Assembly (NCBI GenBank): GCA_902570155.1
Contig: CACFXU010000005.1
Location: 53,293-117,292 of the forward strand
Source: an uncultured Alphaproteobacteria bacterium
Lineage (GTDB): Bacteria; Pseudomonadota; Alphaproteobacteria; HIMB59; GCA-002718135
Length of the DNA stretch: 64,000 nucleotides
Reading direction: 5' to 3'
Shown here: positions 29,654-38,853 of the stretch, piece by piece
Position numbering within the stretch: position 1 is the first letter of the stretch
How the letters are laid out: each line of letters starts with the position of its first letter
Made by a program: the position numbers and the translations under genes
Notes under the pieces: model-generated
The model's database searches: none
What the model saw: only the letters and a program-made list of their open reading frames with translations
Told to the model about the DNA's origin: nothing

Positions 29654-30949
29654 TTACATCGCTGCTTTAGCTTCTAAAGCAACCTGCCTAATAAAATCCA
29701 TAGCTTCTTGTGGAGTCTTCGTTCTATTTAGAATTTCAGTACCCATATCAAGATAAGCATTTGAAACATTAGCTTCTAATAAAACATCCAAAACATTTAC
29801 GTGACCTGTTTTGTCTGCAATATCATTAACATAAAAATTAAACCAATGAGTTGGATTACTCATTTCGCCAATTTTTGTTGGATTAGAAGGCATGAAACCC
29901 ATTAGTTCAGCTGCTTGCAATGCCATATCATCTGAAACCATAAACGAAGCAACATGTGCTGCAATTTCAGGATGTGCAGTTTTTGCTGATACCATCATGC
30001 CAGATGGAACAAGGAAACCTACAGTTGCTGCACCAGCACCACCAACTACTTCTGGGAATCTAAAATAGCTAAAGTCAGAAAAACCTTCACTATTAAAGAT
30101 ACCTCCACACCATGTACCACAATAAATCATTGGTGAAATTTGTGATGCAAACATTGATCTTGTTAGCTCTGGATGTGTAGCGTTTGGAGCATCTTGGAAA
30201 CAACCTGCATCTTGCAGATCTACAACTTTTTGCCAAGCCTCAACATACGCTGGGTTAGTAAATAACTCATCTTCTGATGCAGATAAGTTATAATCTGCCG
30301 CAGTATTTTCTTCACCTACAACTCTTTGGTTTAACATAGTTATAACGTGATTGAGTTTCCATCTTTCTGAGTTTCCTAGAGGCCATGGAACAATAGATGA
30401 ATCAATTGCTCTAATATCTCTACAAAGATTTAATAAGTCATCAAATGTCTTTGGTACTGCCAAACTGTTTGCTTCAAAAAAAGCAGGGTCATAGTGAAAA
30501 TATTTTGAGACTGAAGTATTTGGTACTCCATATATTTTACCATTAACAGCAGTTGTATTTGATAATCCTTCACTAATGTAATTACCATATCCACCTTCAA
30601 CATTTGCGTAAGGAGTTATATCTAATGCTAATCCTGCTCTTGCTAAACGAGCACTATCTTCCCCAAACCAGTTAAAGAATACGTCTGGTCCATCATTACC
30701 ATTTAAGGCCACTTGAATTTGAGTTTTATAAGCTTCATTTTCAAATGTTTGTAAAATGATGTTTACATCAGGATTAATTTTTTTGTATTCTTTATTAAGA
30801 TTATCGTAAAATTCATCCTGTCCGTTCCTACCACTTAAATCCCATATTGTTATATCAACAGCATAACTTGAAGTTATAAAACCAAATGATAAAAATAATG
30901 AGAAAATAAATAAGTAAATTTTTTTAGTAATAAATTTTAAAAAATTCAT
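29654..30949 (-). CDS. sugar ABC transporter solute-binding protein (CUT1 family 1)
   Basis: Periplasmic binding protein of about 431 residues from the ATG at 30949, which has GGGAGG eight to nine bases upstream. An in-frame ATG at 30961 would place that ribosome site inside the gene. A signal peptide of about 30 residues ends ITSSYA and the mature protein starts VDITIWDLSGRNG. It belongs to the extracellular binding protein family 1 and feeds the two permeases downstream. The operon ends with a PhyH oxygenase, so the ligand may be a modified sugar. Confidence 0.9.
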   Translation of the reverse strand: MNFLKFITKKIYLFIFSLFLSFGFITSSYAVDITIWDLSGRNGQDEFYDNLNKEYKKINPDVNIILQTFENEAYKTQIQVALNGNDGPDVFFNWFGEDSARLARAGLALDITPYANVEGGYGNYISEGLSNTTAVNGKIYGVPNTSVSKYFHYDPAFFEANSLAVPKTFDDLLNLCRDIRAIDSSIVPWPLGNSERWKLNHVITMLNQRVVGEENTAADYNLSASEDELFTNPAYVEAWQKVVDLQDAGCFQDAPNATHPELTRSMFASQISPMIYCGTWCGGIFNSEGFSDFSYFRFPEVVGGAGAATVGFLVPSGMMVSAKTAHPEIAAHVASFMVSDDMALQAAELMGFMPSNPTKIGEMSNPTHWFNFYVNDIADKTGHVNVLDVLLEANVSNAYLDMGTEILNRTKTPQEAMDFIRQVALEAKAAM

Positions 30950-31070
30950 TTTTCCTCCCAAATTATTAAAATGATGAATTTAATCTAGCCGATATAGAAA
31001 TTTATACAATAATTTAAAATGGCAATTTTTTTTTAAAATAAAGATATTTTTGTTAGATTTCTGGTATTTT

Positions 31071-32573
31071 TTAGAAATAATTTTTTAATAATTCTTCAGG
31101 AGGATCATAAGTTTTAATTTCTTCCAACATGATATTTTTATATTTAGTCATTAAGGCAATATCATTAACTGGGCTTAATTGACCTGGATCTTTTTTTAAA
31201 TCATAAAGTGCACATTTAGTATCTTCTAAAGATTTATGAGGATCAGTCTTTCGAAGTATTCTGTTTACTTTCATTACTGGTATGTTCTTAGTAAAATCAA
31301 AAGGCTCATGCATAGTTGCTGTTTGTAACTCTTCATGTGAAAAAAATTGTCTCATATTTGTAGGCATTAAAGTATATTGGAATCTACTTCTATCGTACTG
31401 ATCAAAATTTTCAGGATAGTGAAAATACGAATATTTTCCATCAGAGATATTAATTCCACCGCCCCAATATCCATACAAAGCAAAATAATCATTTTCATTA
31501 TCTTTATCTAAAAAATTCAAAATGGACTTACCTTTTACTTCTTTAGGAACATCATGGCCGTGCATTGTCATAAACGTAGGCATCAGATCAATATTTTGTG
31601 TTACAACATTTCTTTGTTCACCAGAATGATCTTTAAATTCAGGATGATAGAAATAGAACGGAATATTAGCAATTTCATTATATAAAGGCATTCTATTTTT
31701 AGCCCACCAATCATGTTCTCCGAGCATAAAGCCATGATCAGTAGTTAAAATCAATGCAGTGTCATCCCATAAATTATTTTTATCAAAATAATCTAAGACA
31801 GTACCTAACAAGTAATCACATAAACCAATTAAAGCAATGTAGTTGGCTTTTAATTCCGCAACTTCATCATCTGTTTCTTTAACTCTGTCATATTGAGGCC
31901 AATCTAATCTTGGACCTTTGTAATTAGTTTTTAATTTTTCTCTAAAGCGTTCAGGTGCAAAGAAAGGTTCGTGTGGATCAAAAGTTTCCAATTGAAGAAA
32001 CCAGTTATCAGCATCTTTATTGATATTAATAAAATCTAATCCAGATTGAAAGCATTTGACTGAAGGAAAATCTTTTTCTTCTTTAATAAACTCACTATTG
32101 ATTGCGTAATGATAATAACCTGTTTCCCTATCAGTTAAATTTAATTGAGATTGATGATATTTTTCTCTCAATTTTTCAAGAGGTGGTTGAACCATAGCTT
32201 TCCATGGATCACTCTCTTGTCCTCTAATAAAATCCCAAGAATTAAATCTATTATGATATGTTGCACCACCATCTTCGAAGTAATGATAATGATCAGTTAC
32301 AAGATGAGTATATGTGTTATTAAGTCTTAAGATTTCTGGAAATGAATTATCAAATGGTTCTAAAGGACCCCATGCACGGTGCAAAAAGCTTAAGCGTCCC
32401 GAGTGCATATCACGTCTTGCGGGCATACATGGCATACTTCCAATATAATGATTATTAAATTGAACTGATTTTTCTGCTAATCGGTTAAAATTTGGTGTTT
32501 CAATATATTTACCACCATAAGAATTTAACATTCTTTTATTTAATGAATCAAATAAAAGGAAAACTGTTTTCAT
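31071..32573 (-). CDS. cytoplasmic sulfatase, CxPAR type
   Basis: 500-residue type I sulfatase. The formylglycine site is C49-M-P-A-R in SMPCMPARRDMHSGR, with alanine in place of the commoner serine. Other conserved points are the N-terminal FDSLN metal site, LETFDPHEPFF and TTDHGFMLGEHDWWAKNRMP. There is no signal peptide. It is the last of four consecutive sulfatase genes, 31 bases after its neighbour, and about 120 bases before the next binding-protein gene. Substrate unknown. Confidence 0.9.
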   Translation of the reverse strand: MKTVFLLFDSLNKRMLNSYGGKYIETPNFNRLAEKSVQFNNHYIGSMPCMPARRDMHSGRLSFLHRAWGPLEPFDNSFPEILRLNNTYTHLVTDHYHYFEDGGATYHNRFNSWDFIRGQESDPWKAMVQPPLEKLREKYHQSQLNLTDRETGYYHYAINSEFIKEEKDFPSVKCFQSGLDFININKDADNWFLQLETFDPHEPFFAPERFREKLKTNYKGPRLDWPQYDRVKETDDEVAELKANYIALIGLCDYLLGTVLDYFDKNNLWDDTALILTTDHGFMLGEHDWWAKNRMPLYNEIANIPFYFYHPEFKDHSGEQRNVVTQNIDLMPTFMTMHGHDVPKEVKGKSILNFLDKDNENDYFALYGYWGGGINISDGKYSYFHYPENFDQYDRSRFQYTLMPTNMRQFFSHEELQTATMHEPFDFTKNIPVMKVNRILRKTDPHKSLEDTKCALYDLKKDPGQLSPVNDIALMTKYKNIMLEEIKTYDPPEELLKNYF

Positions 32574-32604
32574 AAAAATTAGATTAATACGAAAAAAAAA
32601 ATTA

Positions 32605-33972
32605 TTAAAGTTTTTTCTTTAATCTATGAAAAGAATCAGGATTTAATCCCATTTGACCAGGATTATTTACATTTTTAGCTTTTGTAATTTTAGTTGTAAT
32701 ATTTTCAACTTTTCTAATTTTACTTTTAATCTTTTTTCTTAAAGAGTTTACTATTTCATCATAAGTACTAATACCAATTAAGTTATTTAATTCGTACGGA
32801 TCAGCATCAAGATCGTATAGATTTGTTTCTGTGTATTGATTTGATGAAGGTTTGTCACTTCCATTAGAATCTTGATCAGCAATACAATATTTCCATTTTT
32901 CAGTTCTTAAACTTCTAGCTAATTGACTTTCACTAATTTGGATAAAAATTTCGTTATCCCATTTTTTGGAAGTTTTATTCACTAAAGGCAATACTGATCT
33001 ACCATCGCAATGGGAAGTATTTTTGACTTTTGCTAAATCTAATATTGTTGCGTGAATATCTAGAATGTTGGTAAGTTCTTTTATACGTCCACCTTGCTGA
33101 AAGACATTTCCAATCAAAGATGTAGGAACTCGTATTGAACTTTCATGACATGAGCGTTTATATTCTCTATTTCGTGTTTTAAAATTATTTCCATGATCAG
33201 ATGTAAAAATAATGGCACTATCATCAAATAATTTTAAACTTTTGATGACATCAATCATTCTGCCATAAGCTTCATCTATTCTCTTCACCATTCCATAGTA
33301 ACCACCTAAATGCCGAGGAGAAGATCCAACTAGAGATGAAAGATCTGGTGGTGACCACTTGCCTGTATATTTTTCTCTGTATCCAATAGGTGGTGGATAA
33401 TCATCTGTATTATTTTGATGATGTGGCTCAATAAGAGAAACGAAAAGAAAAAATGGTTTTTTTTGATTTAGTTTTATAAAATTTATAGCTGCATCAGTTA
33501 TTGCATCAACTCTATATCCTGGAAGAAATACTTTTTTATTTTGTCCATCATAAACATATGTTTCATAAGCATCAGAAGTAAATTCTAATAGATTTGATCC
33601 CAACCAATAATCATAACCACCTCTATCCTCTTTTTTAACAGGTTCAGATGAGCCGAGGTGCCACTTTCCAATATATCCAGTAGCATATCCTTCTTTTGAT
33701 AAATGTTTTGCTAGAGTTTTAATATTTTTTTTTAAAGGTATTCTATTTTTAAAACATCCAGTTTTTGTTGCATACATTCCTGATTGTAATGAAGCTCTTG
33801 CAGGCCCACAAACTGGTTGGCATGTAAATGAATTATAAAGATGTGTACCTTCTACTGCATAATGATCGAAGTTCTCCATCAAGGATAATGGATTGCCATG
33901 TAAACCAGAAGTATCCCAACGTTGTTGATCAGTAAAAAATACAATAATATTTGGTTTAGATTTAATATTCAT
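32605..33972 (-). CDS. cytoplasmic sulfatase, CxPAR type
   Basis: 455-residue type I sulfatase and the shortest of the set. The modification site is C55-G-P-A-R in QPVCGPARASLQSGMY. The metal sites are FFTDQQRWD at about 12-20 and FTSDHGNN further on, and a SLIEPHHQN block precedes the second. It begins with the first core strand and lacks a signal peptide. A basic tail rich in lysine (about 410-455) is unlike its neighbours. It is 12 bases downstream of the sulfatase at 33985-35484. Substrate unknown. Confidence 0.9.
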   Translation of the reverse strand: MNIKSKPNIIVFFTDQQRWDTSGLHGNPLSLMENFDHYAVEGTHLYNSFTCQPVCGPARASLQSGMYATKTGCFKNRIPLKKNIKTLAKHLSKEGYATGYIGKWHLGSSEPVKKEDRGGYDYWLGSNLLEFTSDAYETYVYDGQNKKVFLPGYRVDAITDAAINFIKLNQKKPFFLFVSLIEPHHQNNTDDYPPPIGYREKYTGKWSPPDLSSLVGSSPRHLGGYYGMVKRIDEAYGRMIDVIKSLKLFDDSAIIFTSDHGNNFKTRNREYKRSCHESSIRVPTSLIGNVFQQGGRIKELTNILDIHATILDLAKVKNTSHCDGRSVLPLVNKTSKKWDNEIFIQISESQLARSLRTEKWKYCIADQDSNGSDKPSSNQYTETNLYDLDADPYELNNLIGISTYDEIVNSLRKKIKSKIRKVENITTKITKAKNVNNPGQMGLNPDSFHRLKKKL

Positions 33973-33984
33973 TATGATTTAGAT

Positions 33985-35484
33985 TTATTTACTAAAAGGT
34001 TTTCCTTTATATTTTCTTAGATTGTCAGCGTGTTTTTTTCTATCTGTTTTTTCAAGACGCTCAACATATGTATTCCAGACTTTTGAATAAATATTTGCAT
34101 GATGAGGACCGCCTTCTCTAATTACACCTTGAAGTGGATCTCCTCTATCAGCCTCATACATATTTTCTTCAATCCACTCATCGATTAAAAACATCCCATG
34201 CGCTACGAGATCTTTATGGTGATCTGCTAGATTATTCAACTCGTGCGGATCCTTTTCAATATCGAAAAGCATATATTTTGGAAAATCTTTTAAACCAGTA
34301 TCGTACGTTCTTATCAGTAACCAATTATCCCATCTTACAGATCTTTGACAACTCCAAGCACCATGACTAATAACTAAATAATCTCTTCCATTTGATGATT
34401 TACTATTAGTTAAATTTTCAGTGAAATTAATACCATCCCATCTATCAGGTTGAGTAGATGAAGTAATTTGAGAAATAGTTGAAGTTAAATCTAAATTATA
34501 AAATTTATTCTCTACAGTACTTCCTTTATTTGTATCTGTTATCCCCGGCCATCTAATTATTAATGGAACTCTATTAGTTATATGATCAGCTGTTTGGTGA
34601 TCTCCCCAAACATTTAACTCGCCTTGATTTTCTCCATGGTCTGCTGAAATAATTATTGCTGTATCATCCCAAAGATTCATTTTTTTTAAGTCTTCAAAAA
34701 CTTTATTTAAATAAAAATCAGCGTACTTAATTCCAGTATCATATGCATCAATTTGTTCTTTAGCATCAGAAGTATTTTTAATTTCACCTACTCCCATTGT
34801 ATACTTTCCTCCAAGATCTTCATCAAATCCTGGAACTTCTCTAGCGCTGTGCGGTCCGAAACTATTCCTTTGTTTTTGAATTAATTCTTCTGTTACCCAT
34901 TCTTCGATAGGATCATCTTTAAAAGGATTTCCAAAGTCTTCAGGCGTATCATACGGAGTATGAGGATCCCACATATTTACATGTAAGAACCAATTTTCTT
35001 TTTCTCCATTATTTTCTAACCACTTTTTTATAACAGGGTAGACTTCATCAGCATTTTCTAAACCACCTTTTCCAGTGTCATATGTTTCGGTAAAACCAAA
35101 CCAAACTTGATAGGCCGTATGTCTTTCAGGAAAAGGACTAATACTAGCTGTATAATATCCTGCATCTCGAAGAACTTTACCAAGAGATGTAAAAGCATAT
35201 TCTCCTCTTAAACCGCCTTTAAATTCTCTATTCCAAATATTTTTTCTAGGAGCAATATCAGAGAATTCACCGCCATGATTAACAACTCCAGTTTTGAAAC
35301 CAAAATTACCACCGAACAAAGAAGTTCTACTAGGTAGGCATGGTGTGTCAGTTGAATAAAAATTTGTAAACTTGACTCCTTCTTTTGCTATTGAGTCAAT
35401 CGTAGGAGATGTGTTTCTATGATAACCATAACATCCTAAATGATCAGGTCTTAAAGAGTCTATGTCTACGTATAAAATTCTCAT
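33985..35484 (-). CDS. cytoplasmic sulfatase, CxPSR type
   Basis: 499-residue type I sulfatase. The formylglycine site is C49-L-P-S-R in TPCLPSRTSLFGG. The N-terminus MRILYVDIDSLRPDHLGCYGY carries the paired metal aspartates, and ISADHGENQGELNVWGDH supplies the second metal site. VNMWDPHTPY is also conserved. No signal peptide is present. It lies 16 bases after the first sulfatase of the row. The DSLRPDHLGCYGY opening is shared with many sulfatases of carbohydrate utilisation loci. Substrate unknown. Confidence 0.9.
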   Translation of the reverse strand: MRILYVDIDSLRPDHLGCYGYHRNTSPTIDSIAKEGVKFTNFYSTDTPCLPSRTSLFGGNFGFKTGVVNHGGEFSDIAPRKNIWNREFKGGLRGEYAFTSLGKVLRDAGYYTASISPFPERHTAYQVWFGFTETYDTGKGGLENADEVYPVIKKWLENNGEKENWFLHVNMWDPHTPYDTPEDFGNPFKDDPIEEWVTEELIQKQRNSFGPHSAREVPGFDEDLGGKYTMGVGEIKNTSDAKEQIDAYDTGIKYADFYLNKVFEDLKKMNLWDDTAIIISADHGENQGELNVWGDHQTADHITNRVPLIIRWPGITDTNKGSTVENKFYNLDLTSTISQITSSTQPDRWDGINFTENLTNSKSSNGRDYLVISHGAWSCQRSVRWDNWLLIRTYDTGLKDFPKYMLFDIEKDPHELNNLADHHKDLVAHGMFLIDEWIEENMYEADRGDPLQGVIREGGPHHANIYSKVWNTYVERLEKTDRKKHADNLRKYKGKPFSK

Positions 35485-35500
35485 CTTTATCCTTTCTTAA

Positions 35501-37042
35501 TTAAGCGCCTGAAACTCTTTTCATTTTTGATGTTTCATCTTTTAATGTGGCTTGCGCAAACTTAAATAATAAATCTTTTTTTAATGTTTGTGCGTTCGTA
35601 TTATCCCATAAATTATTATATTCGTTTGGATCATTTTCTAAATCAAAAAGTTCACCGTAGTTAGCTTCTCGGTAAATAGAGATTTTATAATTATCATTAA
35701 TGTAAGTTTTTAAATGTGGCATTCTTGGATTATGTCTATTTTCAACAAATATATGTGAACGGATACTTTCCTTGTTGCCATAAAATACATCCGTTTGATC
35801 CACTCCTTGCATTTGAGTTGGTATATCAATGCCCGCAACTTTTAAAAATGTTGGCGCAAGATCAACTAAACTCAATAAAGATGAAGATGATGAATTTTGA
35901 GGAACTTTATCTGGCCATCTAACAATAAATGGTAAACGGAGCATATCTTCATAGTGGAATGGTCCTTTAGCAATTAAACCATGCTGTCCTATAAAGTGAC
36001 CATGATCAGTAGTAAAAATAATTATGGTATTATCAAGTTCACCCATTTGATCTAACTTATTAATTATTTTTCCAATATTCTTATCCATAAAACTAACCAT
36101 GCCATAATAAATTGCCATGTCTTTTTTTAATTCTTCAATAGGATACAGATGACTCATGCATCCATGAGCGTTAAATGGTGAATGCCAATTTTCAAAATTA
36201 GGATTTGTCGTTTGTGTTTTTCCAAAATGTGGTGGATTTAATTCGTGTTCACCTTCTTTTAACGTTCCAGGTGACATGTCTTCTGGATTATACATTGATG
36301 CCCATGGTTCACTTAATACATATGGTGGATGTGGATCCTGAAAACTTGTCCAAAGAAAAAATGGCTTGTCATCTTTTTGTTGATCTAAAAATTCAATTGA
36401 TCTTTCGGCTGTCCAATTTGTGTAGTGATGTTTTTCGTCTAACTTCCATACCCTATCCGGTCTTGCCCAGTAGTCATATTCACGAGCAATAGGAGGAGCA
36501 TATTTAGAAGTTTCACCAGGCACTGGTTGAAAATATTCTTTCCAATCACTAAGACCGTTTTGTTCCATCCAAATTGCATAATGTTGACCTACATGACTTT
36601 CATCTGCATGATTACGTGCTAGCTCAATATGTTCAAAGCCATACCAAGGTCCTTTAAAATTTTTCCAAAATTCTAAATCTCTTAAAGTTGGTTGTCCTTC
36701 TATAGATTCCTGACCTGGAACTGAAGTTAATGGCTGGAAATGAGCTTTACCAATTAAACCAGTAGAGTAACCATTTTTGTATAAAAGTTCTCCAATAGTT
36801 TCTACTTCTTCATCTAATTTAACACCAATTGTCCAAGCTCCATGAGAAGACGGATATTGTCCAGTAATAATACTTGCTCTTGATGGTGTACAAACTGGTG
36901 ATGGACAATAAGCTCTTGTAAAATTCATTCCTTCATCACAAAGCTTATCTAAATACGGTGTTTGTATTTTTGAATTAAATTTTCCGATAGTATCATGATG
37001 CTGTTGATCGGAAGTTATTAATAAAATATTTGGCCTTTTCAT
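35501..37042 (-). CDS. cytoplasmic sulfatase, CxPSR type
   Basis: 513-residue type I sulfatase. The formylglycine site is C51-T-P-S-R in SPVCTPSRASIITGQYP. The first metal site is LLITSDQQHHD and the second FTTDHGHFIGQHGLIAKGPF. There is no signal peptide. It follows the second permease of the Tat-dependent importer by only two bases, so the four-sulfatase row is part of that transporter operon. This ties intracellular desulfation to the imported ligand. Substrate unknown; choline-sulfatase-like and arylsulfatase-like names are not justified by sequence alone. Confidence 0.91.
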   Translation of the reverse strand: MKRPNILLITSDQQHHDTIGKFNSKIQTPYLDKLCDEGMNFTRAYCPSPVCTPSRASIITGQYPSSHGAWTIGVKLDEEVETIGELLYKNGYSTGLIGKAHFQPLTSVPGQESIEGQPTLRDLEFWKNFKGPWYGFEHIELARNHADESHVGQHYAIWMEQNGLSDWKEYFQPVPGETSKYAPPIAREYDYWARPDRVWKLDEKHHYTNWTAERSIEFLDQQKDDKPFFLWTSFQDPHPPYVLSEPWASMYNPEDMSPGTLKEGEHELNPPHFGKTQTTNPNFENWHSPFNAHGCMSHLYPIEELKKDMAIYYGMVSFMDKNIGKIINKLDQMGELDNTIIIFTTDHGHFIGQHGLIAKGPFHYEDMLRLPFIVRWPDKVPQNSSSSSLLSLVDLAPTFLKVAGIDIPTQMQGVDQTDVFYGNKESIRSHIFVENRHNPRMPHLKTYINDNYKISIYREANYGELFDLENDPNEYNNLWDNTNAQTLKKDLLFKFAQATLKDETSKMKRVSGA

Positions 37043-37044
37043 AT

Positions 37045-37896
37045 TTACCCTTTTACAGCTCCTTGAACACCTTCAACGAAATATTTTTGCATAAACAAAA
37101 ACAAAATAATTATAGGCAAAATAGTTATAACAGATGCAGCTGCCATACCAGACCAATCGACAAAGTATTCACCTTTAAAAGCGTACACACCTACGGATAG
37201 TGTTCGTATATCAGGATTACCTAGAGTGATAACGACTGGTAATAAAAAGTCATTCCATGCATGTAAAACTTGTAGAATAGAAACTGTAGCTACTACTGGT
37301 TTTGTTAAAGGTAACATGATTGAAATAAATGTTCGAACAAAGCCCGCTCCATCCATTTTAGCTGCTTCTTCAAGCTCTACAGGAACTCTTGAAAAATATC
37401 CTGCAAACAATAGAATATAAATTACAGGGGTGTGTCCTGCTGTTGCGAGTGTTAGTCCAATTAAGTTTTTAGAAATATTTAAATTATTTAATAAATCAAA
37501 AACAGGAATAATTGTGTAACCTTGAGGAATAAAAATTGTACTAATTAAAATTCCAATAAGTATTTTTTTTCCTGGAAAAGAATATCTTCCAATTACGTAA
37601 CCAAACATACCAGTTGTTACGACAACTATAATTACCGAAACAACTGTAATAATCAGGGTATTAAAAAAATACCTACCCATGTTTGCACCAAACCATGCTC
37701 TTTCAAAATTTTCCCAAACAAGCCGGTCAGGGATTAACCCTAAACCACCCCAAATTTCAAAATCAGTTTTGAAAGAGGCTGAAAGTACCCACAGCAATGG
37801 ATAGATCCAAAAGAAAGAGAAAATAATAAAAGCTATTGTTATAATTAAATATTTAACTTGGTTTTTTTCAGCAATAAAATTTAAGTATCTACTCAT
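37045..37896 (-). CDS. sugar ABC transporter permease (CUT1, MalG-like)
   Basis: 283-residue permease from the ATG at 37896, which overlaps the upstream stop as ATGA. Longer in-frame starts would run into the coding end of the upstream permease and add a cysteine-rich tail with no sense. Six membrane segments are predicted and the EAA loop reads ELEEAAKMDGAGFVRTFISIMLP. The operon goes directly on to the sulfatases. No ATPase gene is present. Confidence 0.9.
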   Translation of the reverse strand: MSRYLNFIAEKNQVKYLIITIAFIIFSFFWIYPLLWVLSASFKTDFEIWGGLGLIPDRLVWENFERAWFGANMGRYFFNTLIITVVSVIIVVVTTGMFGYVIGRYSFPGKKILIGILISTIFIPQGYTIIPVFDLLNNLNISKNLIGLTLATAGHTPVIYILLFAGYFSRVPVELEEAAKMDGAGFVRTFISIMLPLTKPVVATVSILQVLHAWNDFLLPVVITLGNPDIRTLSVGVYAFKGEYFVDWSGMAAASVITILPIIILFLFMQKYFVEGVQGAVKG

Positions 37897-38807
37897 ATTC
37901 TTCGAGTTCTCCTCATCCATAATCCTTGAAGTACTGTAATAAATAGAACAGCAACACCCCAAAATACACCTGCAGCACAAGCGTATCCAAGCCGAGGCAT
38001 TGTGCCAGAGTCAGTTACAAAAGCTGTTCTAAAAATATATATTTCCATAACTTCACTACTAAAGAATGGTCCTCCAGCGGTCATAGTTTCAATTAAAGGA
38101 AAAACATTTAGCGCTCCAACTGCCTCCACAAGAATAATGACAATAGCAAAAGGTAGTACAATTGGTAAAATAATATGGATCCATAATCTGTATCCCTCAG
38201 CACCATCAATTTTTGCAGCATCGTAAACATCTTGTGGAACTGTTTGTAAAGCAGCAAGCCAATACATCATGGTTATCCCTAACCATTTCCAAACATATAC
38301 TCCCATTACAGTCGGAAGCACTGTGTCTGGATTTCCAAGAAAATCAATTGGAGCAGAAGTTAAATTAGTAGACATTAAAAATTTATTCGCAGGTCCATTA
38401 AAAGGGCTAAATACAAAAGTCATTACAATACCAATGATAGCAATTGCAGTAACTACAGGCATAAAGATTACAGTACGAAAGAAAGGGGCAAGTTTTAAAA
38501 CCTGATTATTTAAAAATACTGCAATAATGAAACCTAAAACTATTTTTACTGGAACTGTTCCAAACATAAAAATAAATGAACGAATAAATGCATCCCAAAA
38601 AAATTCGTCATTGACAGCTTCATAATAATTTTGAAGGCCAATAAATTTTGCTTCTTTTGTAAAACCACTCCAATCTAATAAAGAAAAGTACCAAGACATA
38701 CCAATAGGATAAATGACAAACATTCCTGTAAGAATTGAGCATGGCAAAACAAATAAGTAACACCATCTTGCATCATATATTTGTTTAGATAGAGGTTTTT
38801 TGTGCAT
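37893..38807 (-). CDS. sugar ABC transporter permease (CUT1, MalF-like)
   Basis: 304-residue permease with six predicted helices and an EAA loop reading YDAAKIDGAEGYRLWIHIILP. It begins MHKKPLSKQIYDARWCYLFVLP, a common start for this family. The start codon is eight bases after a terminator-like hairpin and lacks a Shine-Dalgarno sequence. It transports the ligand of the Tat-exported binding protein just upstream. Confidence 0.9.
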   Translation of the reverse strand: MHKKPLSKQIYDARWCYLFVLPCSILTGMFVIYPIGMSWYFSLLDWSGFTKEAKFIGLQNYYEAVNDEFFWDAFIRSFIFMFGTVPVKIVLGFIIAVFLNNQVLKLAPFFRTVIFMPVVTAIAIIGIVMTFVFSPFNGPANKFLMSTNLTSAPIDFLGNPDTVLPTVMGVYVWKWLGITMMYWLAALQTVPQDVYDAAKIDGAEGYRLWIHIILPIVLPFAIVIILVEAVGALNVFPLIETMTAGGPFFSSEVMEIYIFRTAFVTDSGTMPRLGYACAAGVFWGVAVLFITVLQGLWMRRTRRI

Positions 38808-38815
38808 AATAAAAA

Positions 38816-38842
38816 AAAGGCGAATTTAAAAAATTCGCCTTT
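38816..38842 (-). terminator. terminator-like hairpin between binding-protein and permease genes
   Basis: Perfect 12-bp inverted repeat with a 3-base loop, arms AAAGGCGAATTT and AAATTCGCCTTT, 11 bases after the stop of the binding-protein gene. On the minus strand a U run follows directly, so it has the form of an intrinsic terminator, and the permease ATG comes eight bases after the stem. Read-through is expected to be partial. Confidence 0.8.
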
Positions 38843-38853
38843 AGATATTTTGT

